Below, piece by piece: positions 1 through 13,300 of a DNA stretch of 64,000 nt (position 1 is the first letter of the stretch; each line of letters starts with the position of its first letter). The DNA lies in contig VWYX01000275.1 of NCBI GenBank assembly GCA_013396525.1, positions 745,613 through 809,612 of the forward strand, in the 5' to 3' direction. Made by a program: the position numbers and the translations under genes. The notes beneath the pieces are model-generated. The model saw only the letters and a program-made list of their open reading frames with translations, was not told the origin of the DNA and ran no database searches. The DNA comes from Chaetorhynchus papuensis (lineage: Eukaryota > Chordata > Aves > Passeriformes > Rhipiduridae).

Positions 1-478
1 GTTTCCACTTCCTATATTAAGTACTTGGGTCAATTATTTTTTTCTTAGTACAGACCTGTTCTCTTAGTTGTATGGTAAGATGCATACCAAGGACTGAATT
101 TAAATGGAATTAAAAAAATTAGACCACAGTTTTAGAAATATTTGGGCCACAAGCAGGCACTGATGTAAGACATTCAGTTTTGAGAAAAATTAAGCCTGTT
201 TGGAATTTGAGGGCTTTGCAAAGTTCTTCATCTTGCTGTTATTTAGGTGTCTTACTCAGTAGAAATTTTTCTTTGGAAAACCTTGCTTCTAGGTAACTTG
301 AGGATCCATAACCATCTGTAGTCTCCATGTTTGTTTTACATGAAGGAAATAGAAAGGATAGAGCACTTTAACAAGTATACAAGTATTCAGTGACTGACTG
401 ATCAGGAGGCAGAGTGTTCCAATGGTCATGCAAATATTCCATAAAACATCTGTTGCCTATGAAACAAAAGTAAAGCAC

Positions 479-499
479 AAAGTAAAAGTAAAAGTAAAG
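479..499. repeat. short (AAAGT)n microsatellite
   Basis: About four copies of a five-base AAAGT unit lie in tandem, the outer ones imperfect. It is a simple repeat in intronic sequence with no visible function. Confidence 0.7.
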
Positions 500-2679
500 C
501 CTTCTCAGTCAAATACCTTTTTTTTTCTTACATACCAGCTTCCTTTTGGTTTCTGCACATTTGCAGGGTTGAGCTATATGTCTCCACTTGTCAGTTCAGG
601 CTATTTCTCTGAAGTATCTCCTTAAGTTTCGTTTGAAATGTTGCTGAGGACAGAACTTCCCCTTTGCTCTTAAAGAGATGTTACCATATTGTCACGCATT
701 AATTGTCAAGCACATGTAATAATTGGGGGTTTTTTGCATATCTCTTTCTGATTTCTTGCTGTAATCTGTAGATATAACCAGTTTTGCCAGATTAAGCAGT
801 TAACCTTCCAGCGTTAAAACACCTCAAATCTGTGAAAGAAGACTCTGAAAAAGCTGTACAAACACTGTAGTGATGCATCCGAGTATTGAAAACTTCATTC
901 TTTTCCTTGTTTTGGGGAGTCAAGTTGCCAGAGCTGCAAAGACATTAATTATTTCTGATGAAGGAAAGTCTGGTGCTCTGTTATTGTCTCTACAGAATGT
1001 AGCCAAGAGATGGCAATACTTTATCCATTATTCATTTTCTCTGCAGTCTGCATTCATGACTGCTTTGGGATATTACTCTAACCAGTTCTTTGTTTACAAG
1101 AAAGTAAACTATTTCTTAGCACTGCAAGGTATTCCTTCTTTTTGCTGGGCGATGTCTTCCTTTAAATACCATCTAAGCTGGCTTTTCAACAGCAAGAGTC
1201 AGTATCCTTTCCCTGTTTGGTTTTTTTACTCTACCTGTTCTCATTAATTGGACTCAGACTTCATTTGTAGGGAATGAATCATTGGTGCACAGTTTAATTA
1301 CAATATTATAATACTCATGCAATCCACTTAAGCATAAAAAAAGTAGAATTAGTTTTTCACTATGAGTACATACACCTGGGGGGAAAAAAACAGCTAAGTA
1401 CATGAAAAGTGACATTTCTCATTAGCATAACCAAAAAATGGCAGTTGTACCTCTGCCGTTAGCTCAGTGTATGGTTGTGCTGTTTCTGACGGCCATCACA
1501 AATAACAGAAATAAGAGGAGTAATAGAGCAACATTTTTTGTTGGATGCACTTTTAAATAGTTTTTAAATTGTTGCATTATGCAGATTCTATATTCCCTAC
1601 CACTTCTTTCTGGCTTTGTAAGTGAATGTGTTGACCACTAGATAATTTGCCGCCTGTACTGCAAATGGGTAGCCAAGATGGCCATTTCAAAAGAGATCAG
1701 TGAAGACCAAGGTCCTTCAGCTAGAAAAATGTGGGGCCCAGAACTCTTCATGTAAAAGAAGCTACAACCATCTAACCAGGGTGAAGATCTCTATGTTGAT
1801 TGTTGTGGGGTAAGTTGTCTTTGAAAAATTTTATCTTTCCAAGGTTTCTTATTTTTTTTATGAAGTCTTAAGTGATGATTTTAAGATACTCATTAAACTA
1901 GTGTAAGTAAGGTGTGGGGTGAGAGGCTATTGATTGCCAAGAGCATCTTTGAAAAATCTCTACATTTTTAAATGGAAGAAGTTCCTGTCAATTAACTCAA
2001 AAGCAAGCCTTGCAACACCGGGATGCAACTAGCCCTCACTTTCTGGATACCTGCTGAGAACTAGAGATTGTGGTAGATTGTGTAAAAGCATGAACCACAA
2101 AACGCAATAAAGTTGAGCTCAAATAAATCTTATTCATGGTGGGTAAATGTGCTTTGTAGTTGGCATTTAAATAGCCCATTCTTGCCTTTGATAGAATCTT
2201 ACACAATTTTATGGGTAAATTCAATATATTCTTTTAAAATAGATTTGAATGAAAAACTTGATCACATCATTTTATCAGAATCCAATCAATTTAGGAAAGA
2301 CAGTGATTACAGCAGAATACATAGAAATGCTTTGTGTTTTATTGAGCACTGTGAATATCTGAGCACATGCACAGTGAACATTTACAGGCAGTAAATACAT
2401 ATGGTAAAACAATATCATGGCTACTTTGTGGATTGTCAAGTTAAAACTCCCTCCCCCCTCCAGAGGAAAGAATAAGCAGTGGTAGCATATTCATTTTATC
2501 TAGATTAACAGTCCTCTCTGTATAACTTTCAGATTCCATCTATATCTATGAAAAAAGACTGAAAAATGACCAGCCTGTCTACCTTCCAGTTGTAACTCAG
2601 GCCTGCTGTTTGCTAGCAGACCTCTGTCCGCATGAGTGAGTTTTCTTGTAGGTTAAAGAGACTGAATTCCCTCTTCCCC

Positions 2680-2830
2680 CTCCCTCCGACCCTGAGCCTG
2701 CAGGGCAGACAGACTGAAGCACACATATGATTAATACAGCACAGCTGCAGGAGTGACTCATTTGCATATGTATTAATAGCAGCAAAAACAACAATTCAAT
2801 TACATACAGAGACATTCTGCATACTAAGGA
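2680..2830. promoter_or_regulatory. candidate intronic enhancer (AP-1 / octamer / SOX motifs)
   Basis: A consensus AP-1 site TGACTCA (2754-2760) shares its last base with a POU octamer ATTTGCAT (2760-2767). It is followed by a homeodomain-like TATTAATA and an AACAAT SOX-type core (2790-2795). Homeodomain-like ATTAATA also occurs just upstream (about 2729-2735). What is seen is the motif cluster; enhancer function is inference. Such motifs occur by chance in 64 kb, so conservation or open-chromatin data would decide. Confidence 0.25.
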
Positions 2831-5800
2831 ACATATGCATATAGCCTGGAAAAAGTGCAGCCAGCATTCTCTCTGATTTGCCTGAGCTCACATGGGCTGG
2901 AGTCAGAGCCCAGCAGTTTTCAAGAAATCCCTTTTAAGAGGAACCTGTTACGAGATGCTTAGGCAGCTATTACTCCTCCTCCCCCCACCCCCTGGGTTCC
3001 TAGAAGACATTTGACATTTGGACAATGGAAATAGCACATCTTTTCTGTGTTATTTCCTATTTACTAGCTTTCAGCTTCATATTGTTTCTTTACATACAAG
3101 CCCCAGCATGAGGATGGCAAGTCCTTTGCCTCATCTTCCATATGCACACATTTATTCTGTTTTTCTTTCACCTCATCACTTGTGTTGTTTCCGTTTTGCT
3201 TTGTCTTTCTCTGCCACAAGATTTCTCTTCTCTTCTTGTGAATTAGCACAAGATGACCATTTCTGTGCCTTTTTCTTGTAGTGTCCATGTATATCTGATC
3301 ATAATATAATTCAGTGATTTTCTTCTAGGGGACCATTAATCTTTTTAACAAATAAAAGGTGTCTCAGAGAAGTTAACCTGTTTTAGGTAGACTGTTATAT
3401 CATGACACATTGGTCTTTGTCTCTGCTTCTAAGAAAGTTGTGGAGTTCTCAAATGGAAAGGATGAAAACCCGCAGGTGTTCAGTGGTTCATACTGCTGCT
3501 GATGGGGATCTTGATAACTGGTACAGAATCTGATTCTAGTAATAGAAGCAGATGTTCTCTGAATCTCATAGGAATTCATTAGGGAGTAGTTTTGAGCAGC
3601 TTTCAAAAGCAGGTTGGAAGTATTGCAGCATTGGAACTTGTGCTATAGGAACACTTAAGCTATAGATAGTTTCTTTAGCTGTAAGTTATTCCCTATGCTA
3701 CTTTGTGTTTTAACTAAAACACCATGTATGTTCTCAGTATGCTTTTCATACAGGCCGTTCACACACTGTAATATGCAACAAAATGTTAGGTTATGATCCA
3801 TACCCAATATCCTAATTTCTGGAAAAGCGAGACATTTAACATTGACATTCATGGGCTAGTTAAATAGAGCTCTGTTTCAACTTGAGATAACAAGTCACTA
3901 AAAACTTCTGGAAACCTGACAAAGGCATTAAGATGCCCAACTGTCTTGTTTGGGTGGCAACCCTCTGTGTTTCAAGCAGCCTAAATTACTGGCCGTTTGT
4001 TTGAAACATCTCGGTGGTGTGAGCAGGGAAAAATAGGTCATGCAGGGAAGAGTGTGTAACTGTCTGGCAAGCGTGCTTGTGAGGTCAGGTCATCCTTAAT
4101 TTCTTTTCTCTTGCAAAAATGTTACACTTCTTACTTTTTGGGGTTAGCCTGACAGACGGAAGCAGATTACTCCTTGATTATTTATAAGGCATTAATTTTA
4201 GATGAATATTGCTGAAGTAACTGACATCATAAGTAGTTTTAGCAGCCAGCAGAAGAGCCTGTTTGCAGATTGGAATATGACAGTCTTCACTTACACAACA
4301 TCCTAAGACAAAGTCTGAAGTGTTTGAAAGAAGAGACAATGAGTGGAGGCATCTGTATCAGCTAGGACTTTGTTTATACTTCTGTGCGATAGAACCGAGA
4401 CTTCGGATCACTGGAATTGTGTTGCTGAAGCTGTGAGTTCAACCAGCTGCAAGACAAAACCAGTGTCAAAATAGCAGCAGTGGCAGCACCTGCCTGCCAG
4501 CATTTAAAGCCAGGGTGGGGGAAAACCATGTGAGAATTCTTACACTGCCCCAAAGTAACTTCTGTTGAAGAAGAGGTAAATAACAACCCTTGTACATACA
4601 TTGAGATGCTTTCCTTCCTGTACTGGCAACAGTGCAGACCTATGAGATGTTTGTGTTTCACATTGTTTCATGACTTCCATTCATTGGGAATTAATGCTCC
4701 TGGGGAAGGTCTGTATGAAAAATCTGGTGACAGAACTAAAAAAACTTTTCTTTTCCCCCCTACTTTGTGTCCTTCGCACATTCCAGACACCGGGTTTTGA
4801 AAGAGTTGGCTTATGCTACTGGTTTTCCTATTATGTTGTTTGCTCTTTTCAGAGGGATGTTGCTGAAAAGAAGATTATATAATCATGCAAATCAGATTGT
4901 ATAATCCTGAGCAAACTGTCCAGCGGAGGGAGAGGAGGGGAAACCACACTGAGTGGAGCTTGGCTGGCTGTGAGGGAACTCACTCTGAAACCACAGACTG
5001 GGGGGGTTATGGGCCTCCTGTAAAACATGAAAGCTGCAGTCAGACTAGGAAATTTTTCCGAATATTTCTGGAGTTCATTGTCTTCTTGCTGAACTCTGCC
5101 AGTAGTGTGTATTTACAGTCCCCCAGCAGAACATCACTACAGACAAACACACAGGAAGACTGCAAATCAGCGTGCACACCCTCCAGTGCTTGTGGAACAA
5201 TGCTACGAATAACAACAGGGAGAAACACTGACAAACCTACACAAACTAAGTACTTACTGATACATACCTACTTCTTTAGGTACACTAACCAAATTACTAC
5301 ATTTCATTCATCCTAAAACGTAGCACAAGAAATTCTCTCTTGAAGCCTTGCTCTCTGTTGTACTTAGATCAGATGACATGGTTTGCTGTTAGATTCAGAT
5401 TGGTATAATATATGAATGTGTAAGAATTTCAATTTATGTCTTTTTTTTTACTATGGTCGATTTTATGGCCATTCTTTTTTGTCCAAAGTTTAGGTCATTT
5501 TGAATTGACAAGGCAGAATGGGATAGAAGTAAACAAACAGAATATTAAATGTGTGCATGAGGAGTGCATCACTGGCCTGTGATATAAATTGCATATGGCA
5601 AGAACAGTGCAAGCCTTTAGAAGTTTCTGAACTCTTACCCTCTGTTTTATTAAGTCTGATTCCTTGCCAGGCTTGACAGTTACCAGCCAGGATATTTGAT
5701 CACCCTTTTATGAATGGGGGCTAATATTAGGCACAGTTTGAAACCATGAAATACCTAATTACTGTAGACTGTAGATCAAAGCATTAGACAACAAACCACT

Positions 5801-7635
5801 GAGGTCAGAATGCTTGTTCTGTTTTTCTTTCCAGAGTCATCAATTGAACTTTTCTCAATAGAAGATACCTTAGTATCTGGAGATGTAGCTTTCACAGTGT
5901 TAAACTTAATTATTCTGTTGTGCCTGGATAGCGTAAGCTTGTTCCTGAAGTTAAGTCAGAGTGCAATTTCTTCCCCAATACGTAGGCTCAGTTTCCTCAA
6001 ATCCTTTTTCTTTTTTCAGAGGTTCTTAATGCTTTCAGCTCTACTGAATTTTGTAAGATCAATCTGAACAAGAAAATTTGGAGGCAACAGTACCTGTAGC
6101 TCCTAGTAGTCCTCAACACTAGCTTTTAAATTTTGCAATCTGCATGAGCTCTGCTCATTGGATTCCAATACCTAGACTTAGCTTCTGAGTACCCCTTTCA
6201 CTTTGCATAACTGCCTTATCTCTTTGCCTTCTTACCAGTGGTCTGTTTCTGTTCATTCATTGGATAACTTAAGGAGAAAAGTTCTACAGACTACTGGAGT
6301 TACATTTCTTAACCCTTAGCCATAGAGACTGGTCACATCACAGATGAGTTACCTGACTGGAAATATGCTGCAAATTTGTTAAGTCATCTATTATGGAATT
6401 ACAGATAGCAGGGCTGTCAGAAAGCTACTTTGTGAGTTGCCTTTCTTTAATGGGCAAGTATACAAATGGAACTAAAAAGCAAAAGAAAAGGCATGTATGC
6501 AAGAAAGAAAAATGGTTTTAAAAAGTGTGTGTTTTAAGGTGAGGGAGGCTTAGAAATCAGTATCCTATGATTATCAATACAACAGGAAAGCAGTAAGAAA
6601 GTTTCAAATGCTGTCATGGTAGTAGAAAGTGAGATTTTCAAAAGCGTTTTCCACCTAGATCTGCACCTCTGTGTCTTGCTGTTTAGAGTGATTTCTCTCT
6701 CTATTTAAAATCTGCATTGCAGCAGAGGCTTCTCGCTGTACTGCAAGCTGTACTTTGCTTTAGGAACCACAGCTGTGCCACATCCTGCACCAGCAGCCAC
6801 TGACAGGGGCAATCTGTTTGTGGCATATTGAGGTACTCAAATTGTCTTTGAGGACTGCTGTGGAGTGGCTTTTTCCAGCTCCTTCCTATAGGTACAGTAT
6901 CTGTTTCTCCCAAAGGGGCATGGGGCTGCCAGTTTGTGCTCAAGGGAATGAGCTTAATCCCTCAGAGACGTGGGGTGCCATGAGGGGTGGTACTTGTGCC
7001 CCTGCCTAATATGCTCAGGGGTCCAAAAAGGCATCATTCCTGTATGTCTCCCTGTGCATGCAGGGCTGGGGAAGGATGCTTGTCCCTCAGCACACCTGGA
7101 CCGCAACACCAATGGCTCTCTGCCCTTCTGCAGGTGAAGTGTCAACTCTGCAGGTTACTCCTCTCTCCATGCTGGAGTGTGAAAATTGCACCTGGCAACA
7201 AATCCTTTTCTCTTTCTTTCCCCTTCTATGGCTCAAAACAGTCTTTATAAATTATAACTGTGTGTTCTCCGTTAATACACCAAAACAGTGCAGCTTGTGA
7301 TAGTGTTGTTAAAGTGTTTCAGGCCATTACCGTAGAATAAAGCAGCATATTTTTTCGTTAAGGGAACCAAATGAATGTAGCTGATTTTGGCACAAGAACA
7401 TGGCTGAAGTCCTAGTTTATCTCTCATATAGATTTTACCATTAAACTCTGAACTTCTGAAAATTAGAAAATTCACGTTAGAAACACCGATAGGTGTACTA
7501 CATTTTATAGCAGTTTAAACTGTCCTTAAAAATCTCTTGCTTTCTCCACAGTAGTTCTGCATTAGTATTTGTTCAATATTCCAATTTTTTTTTTACAAAC
7601 TAGGGCCTATTGGTGTTGAGGGTAAGCAATACATA

Positions 7636-8188
7636 AGAATCATAGAATCACAGAATGGCCTCTGTTGGGAGAGACCTTAGACATCACTTATTTCCAACCC
7701 CCCTGCTTTGGGCAGGGACACCTTCCACTAGACCAGGTTGCTCAGAGTCCCATCCAACCTGGCCTAGAACACTTTCAGGCATGGGGCAGCCACAGCTTCT
7801 CTGGGCAACCTGTGCCAGGGCCTCAACACTAGAAAATTTCTTCCTAATATCTAATCTCCACCAACCCTTTGTCAGTTTGAAGCCATTCTCCCCTTGTCTT
7901 GTAACTACATACCCCTCCATCTTTCCTGTAGGCTCCCTTCCGGTACTGGAAGGCCACATTTAGGTCCCCTCAAAGCCTTCTCTTTTCCATGCTGAGTAAT
8001 CCCAATTCTCACAGCCTTTCCTTGTAGGAGAGATGCTTCATTCCCACAGTGAACTTTATATCCTCCTCTGGACTCACTCCATCAGTTTCATGTCCTTCCT
8101 GTCCTGGGACCTCAGGGCTGGTGGCAGCATTGCAGGTGGGGTCTCACCTGAGCAGGGCAGAGGGGCAAAATCCCCTTGCTCAGACATT
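7636..8188 (-). mobile_element. CR1 LINE fragment, 5'-truncated
   Basis: On the + strand it begins with the reverse complement of the CR1 3' end (two AGAATCA/ACAGAATGG-type octamers). It continues with the familiar antisense CR1 text: the CCCCCCTGC..GGGCAGGGACACCTTCCACTAGACCAGG-like block, the CATCCAACCTGGCC block, the TTTCTTCCTAATATCTAATCT block and the GGTGGGGTCTCACC block. The element is therefore on the minus strand, retains only its 3' end (about 550 bp) and is diverged. The internal end near 8188 is approximate, and no target-site duplication was identified. Open frames within it are fragments or antisense, not genes. This family identification is the main support for a bird or other sauropsid source. 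Confidence 0.93.
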
Positions 8189-9754
8189 TGATTTAACTCA
8201 CTCTCCTATTCTGCCAATAGCTGCCTCGGAATACAGTTCCTTTTAGGGCTACCATCCTTACTTATCCCATTATCATGGCAGCTTTGCCTCTTGCGGTACA
8301 CTGATCTGATACAGTGATGGTGAGAGTAATTCAGACAGTGTGTATCAATGTTTTTAAAGAGCCCTGAAGGGATTTGGGAGCCCAGCAATAATTAATTTCT
8401 TATGGTGGCTTTGAAAATGGGATATGCAACATTCGCACTTAATCGTTCCTCCTTTCCGCAGCTGTTTTATTTTTTCATGTTTTGTTGTGTGTAAAGGAAA
8501 CAGTCATCAAAATTCTATCAGACTGTTTGATGGTGAGGTGGTGTTCATTTGGTAACACAGTTTTCATTGGATACAGTGAAAGACGCAAGTGCTTAACATT
8601 TCCTACATCTAGTCCAAGCTAGCCAAACGTAGATTTGTATGGTAGCTTGTGTTTCAGTGCTTGCTTTCACTTTAAGTGGGGAAAAAGAGAGAGTGAGTAT
8701 CATTTCCCAGTACTTCGTGTTGTGTACTAGGATGTCATGTCCTGCATACTTGTTCTTTAGAATTTTGTTATCACACAGATGTGGGACTCCAACCAGACTG
8801 AACACTGCCCCAACAACAGTGTTGAGGACCCTGATTCTTACCCTGCTGTGTGGGTGTGGGGAGATGGACCTAACCTGTACATAACCTGAGCTCAGACAGA
8901 AGAAGTTAGAAGGGATTCTAGAAGGAACCATGGCCTACTCAGTTAAAACTCAAAGTATTCTGGTTAGATTTAAGGACTTCTAAAGTCTGATTGCTTTTAT
9001 TTTCTTGCAACAGTTCACTCATATGACTTTCACTTCCCATTAATTGCTCCTCTGAAGCAAGTCCTTAAGGGATGTAGGATAGGTAGATGCTTGCACAGCA
9101 AATGTTTCTTTCGTATCACACTGGGTGGCATTACAGGTTTGATTTCACTAAAAGGTATTGTTCCCCATCAAGTGTGGAAAGAAATTGCTACTAAAAGCAG
9201 AGGAAATGCTAGATTTTTTTTAAAAAAAGCTGATTTGTCACTTTCCTCATTGACTATGAACTGAGTAGACTTCTAACCCTTAAAATACTTTCTCCCCCCT
9301 TTTCCTTTTTATTGCCTGGAATCTTAAGAGCTTTATCATTTGCAGTCATAAAATGAAAATATACACCAAACCCTCAAAGGGCAAGTATGAAATTAAATTA
9401 TATTTGGGCAGCTGTAACCTTTTAAAACGATCAGATTCCAGTTAATGTATTTCTTCCTGTTCTGAATGCTGCCATGGTGTTTGATGGTGGGAAGCAGTCC
9501 AAAGGGCATTGGGAGATAATAAATTCACTGGAAATTTCACCCTGAGGCAAGCCTTGATACACCAAGGCTTCCATTTAGCAGGACTGACCTAAAAATCTTG
9601 TCACATCCAAAGGTCACTTAGGTTGGGGTTGGTGTGTCCCATCTATCTTTCCCTGGTGCAAAGAATGACAGCTGAGCTCATCAACAGCCATCGGAATATG
9701 GAAGACAAGCAGCGGGGAGAGGGAGGAAGGATAATACTGCCGACAACTTCTTAG

Positions 9755-9780
9755 ATTTCCTAGGCCAATTTCCTAGGCCA
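9755..9780. repeat. 13-bp tandem duplication
   Basis: Two exact copies of ATTTCCTAGGCCA lie head to tail (9755-9767 and 9768-9780). It is probably a replication-slippage or small-duplication event. Confidence 0.9.
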
Positions 9781-10260
9781 ATGAGACCAGATACCATCTG
9801 TGGGGATGCTTGTTTCAGCTATTTCAGAAATGGCAACTCAATGTAAAGAGGTTACAGTTGACTGGGGAGGTCTGAAACAAGGGAGACCCCCCCATGTCTG
9901 CAAATGCCAGGTAATCCTTCTAGGACGCATTATACTGTCCATGAACATATCCTGCTTGCTACCAGTCACGTTAGTCAAAACAATTTACAGTTCATACAAT
10001 GCCTTGCTTTCAAGGAGGGTCAGAAGTCTAAAAAAGCTGTCAGTGATGACACTGATAGGTGTCATCTGTAAGAACAATGATTCTAAGGGGACAATTTGGC
10101 ACTAATTATAAACAAAAGGTAAGATATTTTCAATCTCATGAGAAAATCTGTGATGTACATCCTCTAGGACTTTGCTTATCCTAAGCTTATTAAAATCAGT
10201 ATAATCCCCTCACACAGTAAATTAAAGCAAAAGGCCCTTCAGGATGACTCTTGTCTTTCA

Positions 10261-10328
10261 GTCAAAGTTTCTACTTCTGCAACTGAAAGCTCCAGTCAAA
10301 GTTTCTACTTCTGCAATTGAAAGCTCCA
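10261..10328. repeat. 34-bp tandem duplication
   Basis: Two adjacent 34-base copies start with GTCAAAGTTTCTAC and end with GAAAGCTCCA (10261-10294 and 10295-10328). They differ at one base (AACTG versus AATTG). The near identity suggests a recent local duplication. No coding or motif role is apparent. Confidence 0.95.
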
Positions 10329-13300
10329 GTTCAAGTATACTTGCAGTTAAATATTAAGGACAGGGCTTGGAGTTGCATAATAGAAGTGTATTTGAAGGAC
10401 AAAGATCTAACTTACCATAATTGATCTTCCTGAATTGGGGATGAGCCCTGCAGCATATGTCCATTGTATCCTGGTGGTGTGAATCTCCTTCTCAAAATTC
10501 TCTAAGAGGAGGATGAGAGAGACAGACTGCCAGTCACTGCTGGATTGAAGGAGGCAAAGATTCCCTCTTCTACAGCCCGTCTTGATGGGAAAACAGAATT
10601 CAGTGTCCTTCTGGAATGTGGTAATGTCTTAAGGCGTCAGTAACACGCCACTGTTGGAAGAATGATACTGTGTATGCTATAAGCATTGGTCTGATTCTTT
10701 GGGAAACATTAAGTTGAAGATAAAAATTAAAAATAAATTGTTAAATAAAATCCCTGTAACCTTGGACATACGAGAATAAAATACACAGGTTCCAGAATTC
10801 ACAGGATATTGACTAAGTTAGGTTTTTAACTCCTCCTGGGAATTTGCTGACGTCTCTCCATGAATTTTAGTAAATCAGATCCTTCTGAGGAGGATTGTAA
10901 ATGGTATGTTCCTTTGCTTGTTAAAACTAAACAGAGTATAACTGTTATTTTCAGAAGTATTTCACACATTCTTACAAACATACTATATTTGAGGCAAACA
11001 CAGTAAAGAAGGGCAAGATTGGCCAGCTGTCAGTGTTTGTCTTCATTTTCCTTGGGTTCACACTCTACTTCATGTTAATGTATATGTTCTCCACACAAAG
11101 TCAAAGTAATTTGCAAGCAACTTTGGAGGAGTTATATGCCCTTCCCCACATGTTCTGTCCTGAAAATGCGGCTCTATGCTTTAACAGTTGGATGACTTTG
11201 AAGAAGACAAAGTCACTCTCTATCTAACTTGTATAACAAGAGAAAAGGAAAGGTGTGTTTTTCACGAGATTCAAAGAGGACAGATGTATTTCACTTTTAA
11301 GTTCAGCTGCTGACACAAAATTTTAAAAAATTATATAGACGTGCTGAGCACAGACTAGCTACTTTTTTCCTGTTTTTTTATTCAGGATGGTGGGGTGAGA
11401 ATAACCTTTAGCCATGGATGCCTAACATGTATAATTCATCTGGCATAGTATTGCAAGTACCATTCTAGTTTTTATAAAGGGAGATGAGGATGATTAGCTC
11501 AGGCTATTCCTGCTTTGTGTCAGTTTCCTACTGGGGTTCAATTTCCTTTTTCATTTTCCTAGGCAATTCCAATTAGTAAGCAGGTAATGGTGGACCATAA
11601 AGTCAGAATATTTCTGTGATGGCTGGTGGGGCATGGAGCAGCAAGACCAAGTGACTCTGTATTTCTGTAGCAGTTGGAATTTGGGAAAGTCACTGAGTAG
11701 GAATCAGTGCAAACTCTTAACTCCCTGTGTCAGTAGAGTTTTCCATCCTTGGGAAGTGGGGATATCCCATTGCGCTGGTCTCAGTGCATTGCTTCCCTGT
11801 GTTTTCATAGCCATATTCTTTCCACTTCATGCCAGATGACTTTGGACAATTGTCAATGATCCTGATGTTAATGTTGTTAAATACATAATAGAAATATAGA
11901 TGGTGAGAATAAGGATTGCATTTAATGGCTGTGATATTGGCAAGTGCTTTTTTGCTGCTTTAGACGAGGCTTTTATTGTGGTGAATATGATCACTTTGAG
12001 CATAGGCCTGTCCTGTGCCATGGTGTTAACTGGAGAAGTTGAGAGATATTTTGCAGTTGCTGACTTTGGCAAAAACAAAGAGTATCCCTGCGTAATGGAG
12101 GACTGAACTGTTCCTTGCCTTATTCATCCTTCCCACGCTGGAGTCACAAACACTGGGTAATGTTAATATTTGTCATGGAAAAATTTAATTGGCAGAAATG
12201 TTTCATATATAAACAATAGAAGGGAGGGCCCAGAGACCTTCCCTGTTCTGGATTGTTCTGGATTCCTTATCCCTGATAATGATAAAGGAAGGGACTGTAT
12301 GGAGGGTATTACTGCTCTGCGGAGGGAAGCAAGGAGAATCCGACATTCCCAGTCTGGAATCGAGTTAAATTTACCAGTTGCTAAATGAAGAAGCAATGAG
12401 TGCTGTTCACCCTCCCACTGCAGGGAACAGCCAGTCCTGGAGCAGCACAAAAAGGGTCAATCAAATAGGTCGTACATCATCTGAGGAGGCAGATGTTAGA
12501 ACATATTGTAATGGGTTGCTGTGAGGATGGCTTGTGGAGTACAGGGGTGGGGGAGAGCAGCTATCAGCAATGTTTTCTGTCATGGTCGCTGAAAATATCC
12601 AAGTTTTGAGGAAAGTCTCTGAACACAGGAAATTAAAGCATTAGCATTCCATCTATGTTAGACTTGTGGGCAGAATGACGGAGGTAGAAGAGGAGTAGAA
12701 GCATGAGTTCCTCTGTAATACTCCATGTAATACGAGTAAGTCTAGGTATTATCTGTGCTTTGGCAAAGTCTCTCTTAGCTTTGGAATGTGTGAGTATTTT
12801 ACCTGAAAAAAAAATTACTGAGCTCCAGACTATATTAAACACAGAACTGTTAAAATAGCTTCTATTTTAGCAGCACCCCTAATTCACACCCACTCAAACA
12901 CCTCCTCGCTCATTAACCCCATCATCAGACGCAAGTAACTCAAGTGAAATGAGATGGCATTGGGAGTGAGGTAATGAACAAAGATTTCTGGATAATGTTA
13001 TTACTTCATGGTAGCAGCTCTTGTTAGTGTGGCTACAGTAGAAGCTTCTTGGTGTTTCCATTGCAAACTCTTTGGTGCTCCCACCTCTTCTCCTTTGTAG
13101 ACAACTACTCAGTCAGAAACAATTTAAAATCTGCTTCTACATCAATTTTGGCTCCTGTTTTGGATTGAAAAGAGTTTGGTGTTTTGATACTTCATTATAA
13201 AACATGAAAATTGCTGGGGTTTTCCCTCCTAATCCAAATTTCCATATGAACAATTTAAAGATACAGATTAGCTCTTTTTATAACCCAGCCATAATATTAA

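Noticed and set aside
870..1247. 125-aa open frame on the + strand
   Set aside because: No recognisable domain, no splice-site or promoter context, and composition like translated AT-rich intron. Chance frame.
4885..5316. 143-aa open frame on the + strand
   Set aside because: One of the longest in the window, but the protein is low in recognisable pattern and has no family similarity I can name. Consistent with chance in 64 kb.
7655..7963. Open frames in both directions at 7.7-8.0 kb
   Set aside because: They lie within the CR1 fragment and are repeat-derived.
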